Assembly (NCBI RefSeq): GCF_044793635.1
Contig: NZ_CP084992.1
Location: 496,001 to 560,000 of the forward strand
Direction of reading: 5' to 3'
DNA length: 64,000 nucleotides
Source of the DNA: Virgibacillus_F necropolis_A
GTDB taxonomy: Bacteria > Bacillota > Bacilli > Bacillales > Amphibacillaceae
Part shown: positions 9,021 to 17,719 of the stretch, one piece after another
Numbering within the stretch: position 1 is the stretch's first letter
How the letters are laid out: each line of letters starts with the position of its first letter
The notes under the pieces: generated by a model
Database searches by the model: none
The model's input: the letters and a program-made list of their open reading frames with translations, nothing else
Told to the model about the DNA's origin: nothing
Translations under genes and position numbers: made by a program

Positions 9021-9197
9021 CGGACATCAGATACTTTATTTATAGAAAACAAACAATATTAAGGTGTTATACGGACACCAGGTTCCCTATTTGAAGGAAT
9101 ACCCCTATTCTACTTTGATATATGTTAAATAGGGGATTGTATGTCCGCATACTACTCAAAATCACTGTTTTAATTGAAATAGCGAATCCTATGTCCG
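9021..9197. repeat. Cluster of four 21-bp AAATA...TGTCCG motifs
   Basis: Four 21-bp units: 9021-9041 and 9072-9092 on the minus strand, 9127-9147 and 9177-9197 on the plus strand. Each begins AAATA, carries G at position 8 and ends TGTCCG at identical spacing. Centres are 51, 55 and 50 bp apart, so the set forms nested inverted pairs. The gene-free stretch 8690-9520 holds this cluster, the tRNA promoter and one copy of a longer repeat. I see no open reading frame there with a ribosome-binding site. Confidence 0.75.
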
Positions 9198-9325
9198 CCA
9201 GTTCCAGATAATATGTAGCTAGCTATATCAGCAAATAAAATAATATGGAAACAGCCTAGTTCATAGTAAATTTTCGCTGCAATTAGATATACATTTCCAC
9301 TATCATTTTTAGGTGGAACCCGTTG

Positions 9326-9480
9326 AGAAAAGCGCAAGCGCCTTGGTCAGCCCCGACAAGTTTAAGACGAATCTCTTAGTGATGATTTTTATCACAAAGA
9401 GATTTGACTTAAAACCTCGAGGGGCTAGGCGCTGGAGCTAGACAGATAAACGCTAAAGTTTTATACTTTCTTTCCTTGTA
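9326..9480 (+). repeat. Dispersed hairpin repeat, copy A
   Basis: About 155 bp, nearly identical to 39480-39633 and 44258-44411. It begins AGAAAAGCGCAAGCGCC and ends in a TTTTATACTTTCTTTCCTTG-like tail. The core 9337-9433 folds into one long interrupted hairpin: AGCGCCT with AGGCGCT, AGCCCC with GGGGCT, and at the tip AATCTCTTAGTGAT with ATCACAAAGAGATT around a 7-base loop. No coding potential. It lies between the tRNA cluster and the phosphate cotransporter gene. Confidence 0.9.
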
Positions 9481-9485
9481 AAAAA

Positions 9486-9516
9486 GAGATTAGCTCCTCT
9501 ATTAGAAACTAATCTC
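9486..9516 (-). terminator. Terminator after the Na+/phosphate cotransporter gene
   Basis: On the minus strand GAGATTAG and CTAATCTC pair across a 15-base loop and are followed by six T. It is just behind the stop at 9525. Confidence 0.8.
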
Positions 9517-9524
9517 CTTATAAT

Positions 9525-11150
9525 TTATTTCCCTAAAACTTCTTCTGCAATATTAACGGAATGGTCTCCGATACGCTCTAAATTACTAATCATGTCCACA
9601 AATACTATACCTGAGGACCCACTGCATAAGCCTTCATTCATACGGATAATATGCTTTTTACGGTAAGTTCGCTCCATCTTATCAATTTCGTCCTCTTTTT
9701 GGACTACTGCAAGAGCTTCTTCCCGATCTATATTATCCAACGCATTGATAGCCTGTTTAACTGTCAGAATTGTCAAATCAAACATATTGTTTAAGTCTTC
9801 TTGCGCCTGATCAGTTAAATTTACCTTATTGGAGATTTTATAATCAATCAATTCGATTATATTTTCGAAATGATCACCAATACGTTCAATATCCCGTACA
9901 GTATCTAATAATGCGCTGTGCCTATTACTATCTGCTTCAGATAAAGATCCTGCTGAAATCTCAACCAAATAATCCGTTATCTTACGGTCCAAGTTATTCA
10001 AGGCACCCTCAACCTGCATAGCTGTTTCTGAATGCTTCTGCTGGTGGGTAATGAGATATTGATTCGTCTCCTCAAGTCCTCGAGACGCATATTCACCCAT
10101 CCGAATTATCTCTGCTTTTGCTTGGTCTAAAGCTAAACTTGGTGACTGCTGAAGAATATTTGGATCTAAATGTTTGGGTTTATATTCGATTGTTGTATCT
10201 TCACCAGGAATGATTTTTGTAACAAGCCATGCTAAAGCCCCAATAAACGGAAATTGTATTAGCGTATTGGCTATATTGAAGCTACCATGAGCAAATGCTA
10301 TTGTCATTTTAGCGTCCAAATTGAATTGATCTTGTAAAAACATAACGTACTGTGTAAAAAAGCCTAATAATACCAGAAATATAGTTGTACCAATTAAGTT
10401 AAATATTACATGTGTATAAGCAGCTCTTTTTGCGGCAACGCTAGCCCCAATAGATGCTAAGACAGCAGTAATAGTGGTTCCAATATTATCACCAAATAAA
10501 ACAGGTACTGCTGCTTTCAAATCGATAGCACCTTGAGAAAACAACCCTTGCAAAATACCTATTGTTGCACTGGAGCTTTGTACGATAACAGTAAATAATG
10601 TACCTATTACTACACCAAGTATTGGATTCGTACTCATGTTCATTGTTAACTCTTGAAACGCCTCTAAGGAACGAAGTGGTTCCATTCCGCTACTCATTAG
10701 ATCAAGTCCAAAGAACAGTGCGCCAAAACCGAAAATAGTTTGTCCGATATTTGTTACTTTTTGATTTTTAAAGAAGAATATCAAGAAGCAACCAACTGCT
10801 ATAATCGGAAGTGCATATTCACCTAAATCAACTCCGATAATAAACGCTGTAACGGTTGTACCAATGTTCGCACCCATAATGACCCCAATAGCTTGTCTTA
10901 ATGTCATAAATCCTGCATTTACAAGTCCCACTGTTAATACGGTAGTACCTGAACTACTTTGGATCAGAATCGTTACAATAATACCAGCTAATACACCTAA
11001 GAATGGATTGCTCGTAAATTTATCTAATATATCTCTTAATCGATCACCCGCGGTTTTTTGTAATCCATCTCCCATATACTTAATACCTAGAAGAAATATA
11101 CCCAATCCACCAACAAACTCAAAAATCAGCTCCTGAATATCAATATCCAA
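9525..11150 (-). CDS. Na+/phosphate cotransporter with C-terminal PhoU-like domain (YqeW family)
   Basis: The N-terminal ~310 residues carry the two inverted Na/Pi-cotransporter repeats with the QSSS signatures (IQSSSGTT near residue 64, VQSSSATI near 190). The C-terminal ~200 residues are a helical PhoU-like domain (RDIERIGDHFENI and NLERIGDHSVNI). This predicts sodium-driven phosphate uptake, complementing Pst. The start is TTG with AAGGGA about 10 bases upstream. The upstream region contains Pho-box-like repeats. Gene naming in this family varies (nptA, yqeW), so I leave the symbol blank. Confidence 0.9.
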   Translation of the reverse strand: MDIDIQELIFEFVGGLGIFLLGIKYMGDGLQKTAGDRLRDILDKFTSNPFLGVLAGIIVTILIQSSSGTTVLTVGLVNAGFMTLRQAIGVIMGANIGTTVTAFIIGVDLGEYALPIIAVGCFLIFFFKNQKVTNIGQTIFGFGALFFGLDLMSSGMEPLRSLEAFQELTMNMSTNPILGVVIGTLFTVIVQSSSATIGILQGLFSQGAIDLKAAVPVLFGDNIGTTITAVLASIGASVAAKRAAYTHVIFNLIGTTIFLVLLGFFTQYVMFLQDQFNLDAKMTIAFAHGSFNIANTLIQFPFIGALAWLVTKIIPGEDTTIEYKPKHLDPNILQQSPSLALDQAKAEIIRMGEYASRGLEETNQYLITHQQKHSETAMQVEGALNNLDRKITDYLVEISAGSLSEADSNRHSALLDTVRDIERIGDHFENIIELIDYKISNKVNLTDQAQEDLNNMFDLTILTVKQAINALDNIDREEALAVVQKEDEIDKMERTYRKKHIIRMNEGLCSGSSGIVFVDMISNLERIGDHSVNIAEEVLGK

Positions 11151-11200
11151 TTACGTTACATCCCTTCACTTGTGTAGAATTTTGTCGCATGCTTCTACAT

Positions 11201-11272
11201 TATTAAATAAAAGTAAGGACTTTGTAAAGTTTCTCACTTAAAACTTTACATTAAATTTACAAACTTTATATA
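11201..11272. promoter_or_regulatory. Pho-box-like repeats upstream of the phosphate cotransporter
   Basis: On the minus strand, towards the gene, TTTACA, CTTACT and TTAATA follow each other with 5-bp spacers (11228 down to 11201). On the plus strand TTTACA, TTTACA and TATATA repeat with the same 11-bp period (11245-11272). The first set resembles the pstS Pho box repeat by repeat. The rest of the gap 11151-11495 has only a possible worn repeat remnant near 11335-11430 and the terminator at its left end. Confidence 0.5.
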
Positions 11273-11466
11273 GTAGTTATTTTTCCTTAGGTAAGACTTT
11301 CTACTCTTACTATTAGAAACAATTTTTATCCAGAACTAAAAGCATAAGCAATGTCGAACTGTTATCGCAAGGATGTTCCGGAAGAGGAACTAAGTAATGG
11401 GAGCTGGACAAGGCCGTTTATGTATATCAGTTACCCATAGTTCTCAAAGCTAAACACATAAACAAT

Positions 11467-11497
11467 AAAAAAACCCATGTGCATCCACATGAGTTTT
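11467..11497 (-). terminator. Terminator after the short NfeD gene
   Basis: On the minus strand ACTCATGTG and CACATGGGT pair around a 4-base loop and run into seven T. It overlaps the end of the upstream reading frame by a base or two. Confidence 0.85.
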
Positions 11498-12131
11498 ACT
11501 CGGATAAAATCTTTTCAACAAGTACCTTTGTCCCATCGACCTTTACAACTTCAATAGGAGTATCCTTAACAATCCATTGCCCGTTTGAAACAGCACTATA
11601 GTCTTTATTATTTATACGGATAGTCCCGACTGGGCGCAGATTATTTAAAGCTATTCCTTTTTCATGTAACAATTCCCCGTATTCCGTATTCAGGGTATTA
11701 TACCCTGCTTCATTTGTTAATCGGTCTTTTAATGTAATTTTGGTCCATAAATCTCGATGCTTAAATACTTTTAGAAACAGTAGTGACGCGAATCCCCCAA
11801 CCAATACTCCGATAACCGCATAGAGACCAGCTACAAGTGATGGAGCGCTTATTGCCACAGATGTAAGCATACAACCTAGCCCAAGTGTCGCTAGTGTACC
11901 GTCATTTATCAGTTTTCCATCAAGAATAATGAGTAATAATCCGACAAAATAAATAATAAGCATAATAATAAACGAGCCTGTTTCTAAATATACCGAGAAA
12001 TATACGGTTATAAATCCTATACCCAATAATCCAAAAATGCCTTTCATATTAACCCAAACTTCACCGAGTATAAACATGGTCCCTAGAAATGTAATAACCA
12101 AACCTATCCACTCTAAAGAAAAGATATCCAT
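11496..12131 (-). CDS. Short NfeD family membrane protein
   Basis: Membrane protein with four to five hydrophobic segments in its first ~130 residues and a C-terminal soluble domain of the NfeD OB-fold type (GIALNNLRPVGTIRINNKDYSAVSNG). NfeD proteins are thought to work with flotillins or band-7 proteins at membrane microdomains. This one lacks the ClpP-like protease part seen in the long paralogue at 36348-37679 and has no flotillin gene beside it. The ATG at 12131 with AGGAGG seven bases away is chosen over the upstream in-frame GTG. Partner unknown. Confidence 0.8.
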   Translation of the reverse strand: MDIFSLEWIGLVITFLGTMFILGEVWVNMKGIFGLLGIGFITVYFSVYLETGSFIIMLIIYFVGLLLIILDGKLINDGTLATLGLGCMLTSVAISAPSLVAGLYAVIGVLVGGFASLLFLKVFKHRDLWTKITLKDRLTNEAGYNTLNTEYGELLHEKGIALNNLRPVGTIRINNKDYSAVSNGQWIVKDTPIEVVKVDGTKVLVEKILSE

Positions 12132-12200
12132 ATACACCCCTCCTACTTAGTTATTATACGGGATATATGAATGATTGGTTTCATAAAAGGAGTAAGTTAT

Positions 12201-12527
12201 ATGAACTTTTTCAAAAAATCACTTATCTTTATAACGATTATCTTGCTATTTGCTAGTATTTATCATGATATGACGTCTGGTTCTATTTCAACGGAAAAAG
12301 ATAATAATGTAAAAACTCAGAGTGATTTAAACAACAACACTGTTCATGTTCAGGTATTACCTGGCCAAACTGTGTTATCTATTGTAGAAAAACACAACAA
12401 TTCTAAAGCATTAGATGTTGCAGAGATTATTAAGGATTTTAAAAAATTAAATCCTAATACAGAACCTTATCATTTAGATGCGTATAAGTACTATTATTTC
12501 CCTGTATATAGCAAAAAAGGAGGATGA
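12201..12527 (+). CDS. yqfZ: LysM-like single-span protein YqfZ
   Basis: Protein of 108 residues with one N-terminal membrane anchor or signal (about residues 6-24) and an outward LysM-like segment (VLPGQTVLSIVEKHN...IIKDFKKLNPN...YHLDAYKYYYFPVY). LysM domains bind peptidoglycan N-acetylglucosamine. The position and family recall B. subtilis YqfZ, of unknown role. The ATG at 12201 with AAAGGAG eight bases upstream is preferred over a start 30 bases earlier. One of only four plus-strand genes here. Confidence 0.75.
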   Translation: MNFFKKSLIFITIILLFASIYHDMTSGSISTEKDNNVKTQSDLNNNTVHVQVLPGQTVLSIVEKHNNSKALDVAEIIKDFKKLNPNTEPYHLDAYKYYYFPVYSKKGG

Positions 12528-12551
12528 CTTTGGTGTCAACCTCCTTTTTTT
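12513..12551. terminator. Bidirectional terminator between yqfZ and yqfX
   Basis: AAAAAAGGAGG pairs with CCTCCTTTTTT, with an inner TGAC/GTCA stem. It serves both convergent genes and includes the yqfZ stop codon. Confidence 0.85.
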
Positions 12552-12955
12552 TATAAATATGGGAGTACAAAAAGTGTGATTATAATGGAAGCTGCACCAG
12601 CTATGATTGCAGTATTCCCAAGTGTGTCGGCGTCTCTACTTTTAGCAATAAATCCAACAATAATCCCAGCCCCACCAAGGATAATTGGCATGAAAAAGAA
12701 GGATGCAATTGAGACAATCAGTGCTACCCAACCTACTGCGCTATTTACTTGCGAACCAACATCTGAATCATCTTTTTCTGCCCGATTGTCAAAGTCATCT
12801 GCAGTTAATTCCTGTGCTGTTTCTTCGTCTCGTTTGTTATCGAGGTCTGTTGGAACAGGGGTATTTCCATATAAATTGGCAGTATTAATTTCATGATCTC
12901 CCGCTTCATTGTCAGGCTCGGTATTCTTACGCCCTCTTTGATCAAATTGATCCAT
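12551..12955 (-). CDS. yqfX: DUF4190-type membrane protein YqfX
   Basis: 134 residues: an acidic, disordered N-terminal half (about residues 1-68) followed by two hydrophobic helices separated by FIAKSRDADTLGN, the arrangement of DUF4190 proteins such as B. subtilis YqfX. Function unknown. Convergent with yqfZ, sharing a terminator. Confidence 0.75.
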   Translation of the reverse strand: MDQFDQRGRKNTEPDNEAGDHEINTANLYGNTPVPTDLDNKRDEETAQELTADDFDNRAEKDDSDVGSQVNSAVGWVALIVSIASFFFMPIILGGAGIIVGFIAKSRDADTLGNTAIIAGAASIIITLFVLPYL

Positions 12956-13178
12956 TAACTTATTCCTCGCTTTCTTTAAATGAGGTGTGACTTAGTTTAT
13001 GGATTTAGCCGTTTTATAATGATGTAAGTTATTGGTAATGATTATTCCACAAATCCATTCCTTTTAGTTCTTATTTTTTCTAAAAAGCATATTACTTCTC
13101 GAAAAGGAAAATAATTTTTAACCCTTTGCAAGCAATTACATATAATAAATCAGCATTTCATTTTAAAGGAGCCAAAAC

Positions 13179-13460
13179 ATGTCAAAGATTATGAAAGAGC
13201 TTATAACCAAAAAGATTGGGCATATATCATCTGAAGAATTAATTCACTATAGTAAACAATATGGCTTTTCACTTACACATAATGAGGCTAAACAAATAAC
13301 GGATTATGTAAGAAGTCATCCATTTGATCCCTTCGAGGAATCAGAGCGCATTCGTTTTTTTAAAGAACTAACCCAAATAACCGACAGAAACACGACAAAA
13401 AAAGCCCAAAAATTATTTGCGGAAATGGTAAAGTCATACGGTCTTCAGTCGCTTTTTTAA
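13179..13460 (+). CDS. yqfT: DUF2624 family protein YqfT
   Basis: 93-residue soluble protein, probably all helical (SSEELIHYSKQYGFSLT...ITDYVRSHPFDPF), matching the small DUF2624 family of bacilli typified by YqfT next to nfo. Function unknown. Ribosome-binding site AAAGGAG sits seven bases before the ATG. It converges on nfo with a shared terminator. Confidence 0.75.
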   Translation: MSKIMKELITKKIGHISSEELIHYSKQYGFSLTHNEAKQITDYVRSHPFDPFEESERIRFFKELTQITDRNTTKKAQKLFAEMVKSYGLQSLF

Positions 13461-13475
13461 TCATACAAAAAGAAC

Positions 13476-13513
13476 ACAAAAGGAAGAGCGCTAATTCACG
13501 CTCTTCCTTTTGT
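13476..13513. terminator. Bidirectional terminator between yqfT and nfo
   Basis: Perfect 15-bp stem (ACAAAAGGAAGAGCG and its complement) around an 8-base loop, lying between the stops of the two convergent genes. Confidence 0.85.
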
Positions 13514-13515
13514 AC

Positions 13516-14409
13516 TTATCCCAATAAAATTTTATCTTTTAATTCCGAATCAAATGTTCCGTCTTTAACCATATTAATTTCAAATTTATAAGGAGGCTTT
13601 TTATTTTTCTTATCTTCTCCTACATACGGCGTTTCCAATATTTTAGGTAGTTCTTTTAGTTGAGGATGATGGATAACCTTGTGCATTGCTTCGAACCCAA
13701 TATGTCCAAACCCAATATTTTCATGACGATCTTTATGTGCTGCTCGTTCATTTTTACTATCATTTACATGAACCACTTTTAGACGATCCAATCCAATTAT
13801 TTTATCAAATTGGTCTAAGACCCCATCAAAATCGTTCACTACATCATACCCAGCATCATGAATGTGGCATGTATCTAGACAGACAGATAGTTTTTCATTT
13901 AAATGGACACCGTCAAAAATCTTAGCAAGCTCATCGAATGTACGGCCAATTTCTGTTCCTTTTCCAGCCATTGTCTCAAGTGCAATTTGAACTGTTTGAT
14001 CCTTAACTAACACTTCGTTTAACCCTTCAATTATCTTGTTAATACCTTCATCAACACCCGCCCCAACATGTGCACCAGGATGTAGTACGATTTGTTTTGC
14101 CCCTAATGCTGCAGTCCGGTTAATTTCACTTCTTAAAAAGTCCACACCTAATTCAAATGTTTCCTTTTTAACAGTATTACCGATGTTAATAATATATGGG
14201 GCATGTACAACAATTTCTTCAATGCCATTTTCTTTCATATGTGCTGTACCTGCTTCTATATTCAGTTCTTCAATTGGTTTTCTTCTTGTATTTTGTGGCG
14301 CACCAGTATAAATCATAAATACATTTGATCCATATGAAACCGCTTCTTCACTGGATCCTAAAAGCATTTTCTTCCCACTCATTGAAACATGTGATCCTAT
14401 TTTCACCAT
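13516..14409 (-). CDS. nfo: Endonuclease IV (AP endonuclease) Nfo
   Basis: Cleaves the backbone 5' of abasic sites in base-excision repair and is important in B. subtilis spores. TIM-barrel AP endonuclease family 2, with zinc-binding residues in HPGAHVG, LETMAGKGTEIG, CLDTCHIHDAGYD, VHVNDSKNERAAHKDRHENIG and LETP. The 297-residue length equals B. subtilis Nfo when the ATG at 14409 (GGGGTG six bases upstream) is used rather than a GTG nine bases earlier. Confidence 0.97.
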   Translation of the reverse strand: MVKIGSHVSMSGKKMLLGSSEEAVSYGSNVFMIYTGAPQNTRRKPIEELNIEAGTAHMKENGIEEIVVHAPYIINIGNTVKKETFELGVDFLRSEINRTAALGAKQIVLHPGAHVGAGVDEGINKIIEGLNEVLVKDQTVQIALETMAGKGTEIGRTFDELAKIFDGVHLNEKLSVCLDTCHIHDAGYDVVNDFDGVLDQFDKIIGLDRLKVVHVNDSKNERAAHKDRHENIGFGHIGFEAMHKVIHHPQLKELPKILETPYVGEDKKNKKPPYKFEINMVKDGTFDSELKDKILLG

Positions 14410-14432
14410 ATAAAACACCCCGTTTATCTCTA

Positions 14433-15743
14433 TTACTTTTTGAACTTTGTATTTTTATTTAGTCTTTTCTTAATTGACTCTTGCTGATATTTCATTTTCT
14501 TTTTATAGCCCGGTTTAACTTTTTTCGATTTTTTAACTCGTTTCCATGCTTCTTTATCCACATTAACATCAGTTTTTTGACGTAAGTTACGTTCATTCCA
14601 TGATTTCATCTCAACCCAGTCACCATTTTTAATATCAAAAAATGTAAATGCTAAACCCTTCTGTTCTAATTTACTTATGATTTTAATGTCACTTTCATTG
14701 TAAAGGCTTATAGCAGTTCCTTCCATACCCGCACGAGCAGTTCTACCTACTCGATGAACGTAAAAATCTTCTTCTTTAGGAAGTTGTGCATTTATTACAT
14801 GACTTACACCTTTAATATCAATTCCTCTTGATGCTAAATCAGTCGCTACAATGTATTGATAGCGTAAATTTTGTATATCCTTTAATGCACGTTTTCGCTC
14901 ACGTGGAGCCAAACCACCATGAATTAAGCCTACTTCTAATCCTTTTTCTAACAAGGATTCCGACAGTTTATTTGCCAAGTCTTTACCATTTGTAAAAATA
15001 ATTGCTAAATATGGATTTATTACTTTTGATAAATCAACTATGATATCGGCTTCATCACGATGCTTTGTATCAATTAAATGATGCTCCATTGTCTCAGGTG
15101 ATAATTGATCATCAATTTTTACGTGTAAAGGATTTTCTAGATATTTCTTAAAAAAGTGTTCCAGGCGTTGTGGGATTGTCGCAGAAAACACAAGTAATTG
15201 TACATTCTTATTTGATCTGACAAGCAATTGATCCACATCATTAATAAACCCAAGATCTAACATTAAGTCTGCTTCATCGATTACAAATGAAGTAGCAGAA
15301 TAGATAGAAAGGGCTTCTTCTTTAACTAAGTCTAATATTCTTCCCGGTGTCCCTACAACGATGTGAGGAGGCTCTTTTAATTTTTCCATCATTTTTTGTT
15401 TATCCGTGCCACCGACCAATAATTTCGAAATCCATTGCTGTTCTTTCCCAGCAAATTTAATAATCTTTTTAACCTCATCATTGATTTGCGTAGCTAATTC
15501 GCGTGTTGGTGCGGTAATAACAAATTGAACCGATCGCTTATCTACATCAATCTTGTTAAATAGAGGCAACAAATAGGCATGTGTTTTACCTGATCCAGTA
15601 TGTGACTGTCCGATAACACTAGTTCCTTTACTAATTGCAGGCATTATCTTCCGTTGTATATCTGTTGGTTTCTTAAATTGCAATTTCTCGATTACATCAA
15701 CCATAATCGGATGGAAAGCAAATTGTTCAAAGTTCTTTTCCAT
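14433..15743 (-). CDS. cshB: DEAD-box ATP-dependent RNA helicase CshB
   Basis: RNA helicase used in cold adaptation and ribosome or RNA remodelling. The motifs are in order: Q motif (KPTDIQRKIMPA), motif I (SHTGSGKT), Ia (PTRELA), II (DEAD in VIDEADLMLD), III (SAT), V (ATDLASRGIDIKG) and VI (HRVGRTARAG). It ends in a lysine-rich tail typical of CshB. Followed by nfo after 23 bp, as in B. subtilis (yqfR-yqfS). Confidence 0.95.
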   Translation of the reverse strand: MEKNFEQFAFHPIMVDVIEKLQFKKPTDIQRKIMPAISKGTSVIGQSHTGSGKTHAYLLPLFNKIDVDKRSVQFVITAPTRELATQINDEVKKIIKFAGKEQQWISKLLVGGTDKQKMMEKLKEPPHIVVGTPGRILDLVKEEALSIYSATSFVIDEADLMLDLGFINDVDQLLVRSNKNVQLLVFSATIPQRLEHFFKKYLENPLHVKIDDQLSPETMEHHLIDTKHRDEADIIVDLSKVINPYLAIIFTNGKDLANKLSESLLEKGLEVGLIHGGLAPRERKRALKDIQNLRYQYIVATDLASRGIDIKGVSHVINAQLPKEEDFYVHRVGRTARAGMEGTAISLYNESDIKIISKLEQKGLAFTFFDIKNGDWVEMKSWNERNLRQKTDVNVDKEAWKRVKKSKKVKPGYKKKMKYQQESIKKRLNKNTKFKK

Positions 15744-15825
15744 AATAAAAATACTCCTTTAGGTGCATGTTCAGCACACTTTATCAACCATAACTAATTC
15801 TCCTACTATTTATTATATCCTTTAT

Positions 15826-16944
15826 CTATACGAATTGAAATGGTTCTGTATTTGATTTAGATGTGATAACTTCTAACTGCTTGTTCGTAAATATATTTTC
15901 TAAATAATGTTTAGTGGCTTGCATCATAACTTTTTCCACGTGATGGCCTGGATCGATAATAGAAAGGCCCATTTGCCATGCATCTTGTGCGTGGTGAAAT
16001 GACATGTCACCTGTCAAATAAACGTCTGCTCCTTTTGCTTTTGCTACATGAATAAAATCTTCGCCACTTCCTCCAAGAACTGCAATCTTTTTAACCTGTT
16101 GATGTAAATCTCCCGTAACACGAAGAGAAGGTACATCCAATGTTTGCTTTATATGATTACAAAGCTCTTGTAAAGACATTTCCTGATCAAGTTCCCCTAT
16201 TCGCCCAACACCAAACTTTTGACCCTCATTTGCTATAGGGAAAATATCGTAAGCTACTTCCTCATATGGATGTGCTTGTTTCATTTGACCTAAAACAGTT
16301 GGAAGACTTTTTTCTTGGACTATTGTTTCTAGTTTGGCCTCATTGACATGTTCCATATCCCCTTCTTGACCAATATAAGGGTTAGTTCCTGCTAATGGTT
16401 TAAATGTACCAGTGCCTTCTGTTTGAAATGTACAATGGCTATAATTACCAATATGACCTGCACCGCTGTCACCCAAAGCTTTTCGAACGTTTTCCAAATG
16501 CGTGATTGGTACATACACAACAAATTTAAACAAAGCTTCTTCCTTAGATTCCATTAATAAATCTGTATTCTTTAAACCAATTGTGTCACACAACATATCG
16601 TTAACACCACCATTTGCAGCATCTAAATTTGTGTGTGCAGCATAAACAGTTATATCATGTTTAAGTAGCTTTTGGATTATTCTGCCCTGTACATCGTCCG
16701 TGTTTATTTGTTTGGCAGATTTAAATAACAAAGGGTGATGAGCAATAATTAAGTCTACCTTTTCCTTAATTGCCTCATCCACTACATTTTCTAAAACATC
16801 TAATGTTACCATCACCTTTTTAACTTGCCTAGAAAAGGATCCTACCTGCAGACCTACATTATCCCAATCATATGCCAAATTACGTGGTGCCCACTTCTCC
16901 ATCTCCCGAAACACATCATGATTCATTATCTCGCTCTTCATCAT
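15826..16944 (-). CDS. yqfO: NIF3/DUF34 family metal-binding protein YqfO
   Basis: Two-part NIF3 protein: metal-site segments in the N-terminal half (LIIAHHPLLFKS, YAAHTNLDAANGGVND) and in the C-terminal half (GDMSFHHAQDA), with an inserted PII/CutA-like domain (about residues 130-235) between them. It is often labelled GTP cyclohydrolase 1 type 2, but the physiological reaction is unsettled. The ATG at 16944 with GAGGAGG six bases upstream is chosen, so the gene overlaps the end of trmK by 29 bp, implying translational coupling. Confidence 0.9.
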   Translation of the reverse strand: MMKSEIMNHDVFREMEKWAPRNLAYDWDNVGLQVGSFSRQVKKVMVTLDVLENVVDEAIKEKVDLIIAHHPLLFKSAKQINTDDVQGRIIQKLLKHDITVYAAHTNLDAANGGVNDMLCDTIGLKNTDLLMESKEEALFKFVVYVPITHLENVRKALGDSGAGHIGNYSHCTFQTEGTGTFKPLAGTNPYIGQEGDMEHVNEAKLETIVQEKSLPTVLGQMKQAHPYEEVAYDIFPIANEGQKFGVGRIGELDQEMSLQELCNHIKQTLDVPSLRVTGDLHQQVKKIAVLGGSGEDFIHVAKAKGADVYLTGDMSFHHAQDAWQMGLSIIDPGHHVEKVMMQATKHYLENIFTNKQLEVITSKSNTEPFQFV

Positions 16945-17635
16945 GTAATACCTCCTCAATCCAGGTTAATTCATTGGTAAACCTATCTAGCTTTTCAGTT
17001 TGAGGTACACTGGCCTGTTCCATCTGTTTCATAACATAGTAAAGTTTATCTTGCTCAGTTTTCCACTTTTCATAAAATGCGGTCGTTTTATTTAATAGCA
17101 ATATTGGCCCAAACATAAACTCCTTTTCAGTTAACTTCTGGGGAATATCCATTTTATCAGCAACTACGATTTCATAAAAATGCCCGTTTTCCTCTATAAT
17201 TTCCTCTTTAACTATTTCATAACCATGATTATGAAGCCATTTTCGAACAGCTTTTGCATCAACATTTGGCTGTGCTATAATCCGTTCCACATTTCCCAAC
17301 TTGTCAATCCCATTTTCTAATATTGACTTAATAAGCGGACCACCCATACCAGCAATGACAACTTGTTTCACTTCATCATGATGTACCACTGCTAATCCGT
17401 CGCCAAGCCGAACATCAATTGCAGATTCTAGTTGATTCGCTTTCACAGTTGATTTTGCACTTAAAAAAGGTCCTTCAACCACTTCACCTGCAATTGCTTT
17501 TGCTTTATCATCAATTAGGCATACATAACATGGTAGATAGGCATGATCAGAACCAATATCAGCGAAATGGGGTTTTCTCGGTAAATAGGCAGCTATTCTT
17601 TGTAAGCGATTTGAAATGGATAATTGTTGATTCAT
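16916..17635 (-). CDS. trmK: tRNA (adenine(22)-N1)-methyltransferase TrmK
   Basis: Methylates N1 of A22 in tRNA using S-adenosylmethionine. Rossmann-like methyltransferase with motif I DIGSDHAYLP, then GDGLAVV and the catalytic-region VIAGMGGPLI and QPNVDAKAVRKWL. The ATG at 17635 with GGGAGGAG just upstream gives 239 residues, the normal family length; a start 63 bases earlier has no ribosome-binding site. Overlaps yqfO, as the B. subtilis yqfN-yqfO pair does. Confidence 0.94.
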   Translation of the reverse strand: MNQQLSISNRLQRIAAYLPRKPHFADIGSDHAYLPCYVCLIDDKAKAIAGEVVEGPFLSAKSTVKANQLESAIDVRLGDGLAVVHHDEVKQVVIAGMGGPLIKSILENGIDKLGNVERIIAQPNVDAKAVRKWLHNHGYEIVKEEIIEENGHFYEIVVADKMDIPQKLTEKEFMFGPILLLNKTTAFYEKWKTEQDKLYYVMKQMEQASVPQTEKLDRFTNELTWIEEVLHDEERDNES

Positions 17636-17663
17636 ATTTTTCTCCTCCCTAATTAATTGAAAA

Positions 17664-17694
17664 GAAAGCTTTCTGTATAGATCAGAAAGCTTTC
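17664..17694 (-). terminator. Terminator after cccA
   Basis: Perfect 12-bp inverted repeat GAAAGCTTTCTG / CAGAAAGCTTTC with a 7-base loop and TTTTC behind it on the minus strand. Confidence 0.75.
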
Positions 17695-17719
17695 CCATTT
17701 TTCTCTAACTTATCTATTT

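Noticed and set aside
11335..11430. Possible additional copy of the ~155-bp repeat (AAAAGCATAAGC ... GGGAGCTGGAC)
   Set aside because: Only the edge style is reminiscent; the interior does not align and the stem arms do not pair well enough to call it.
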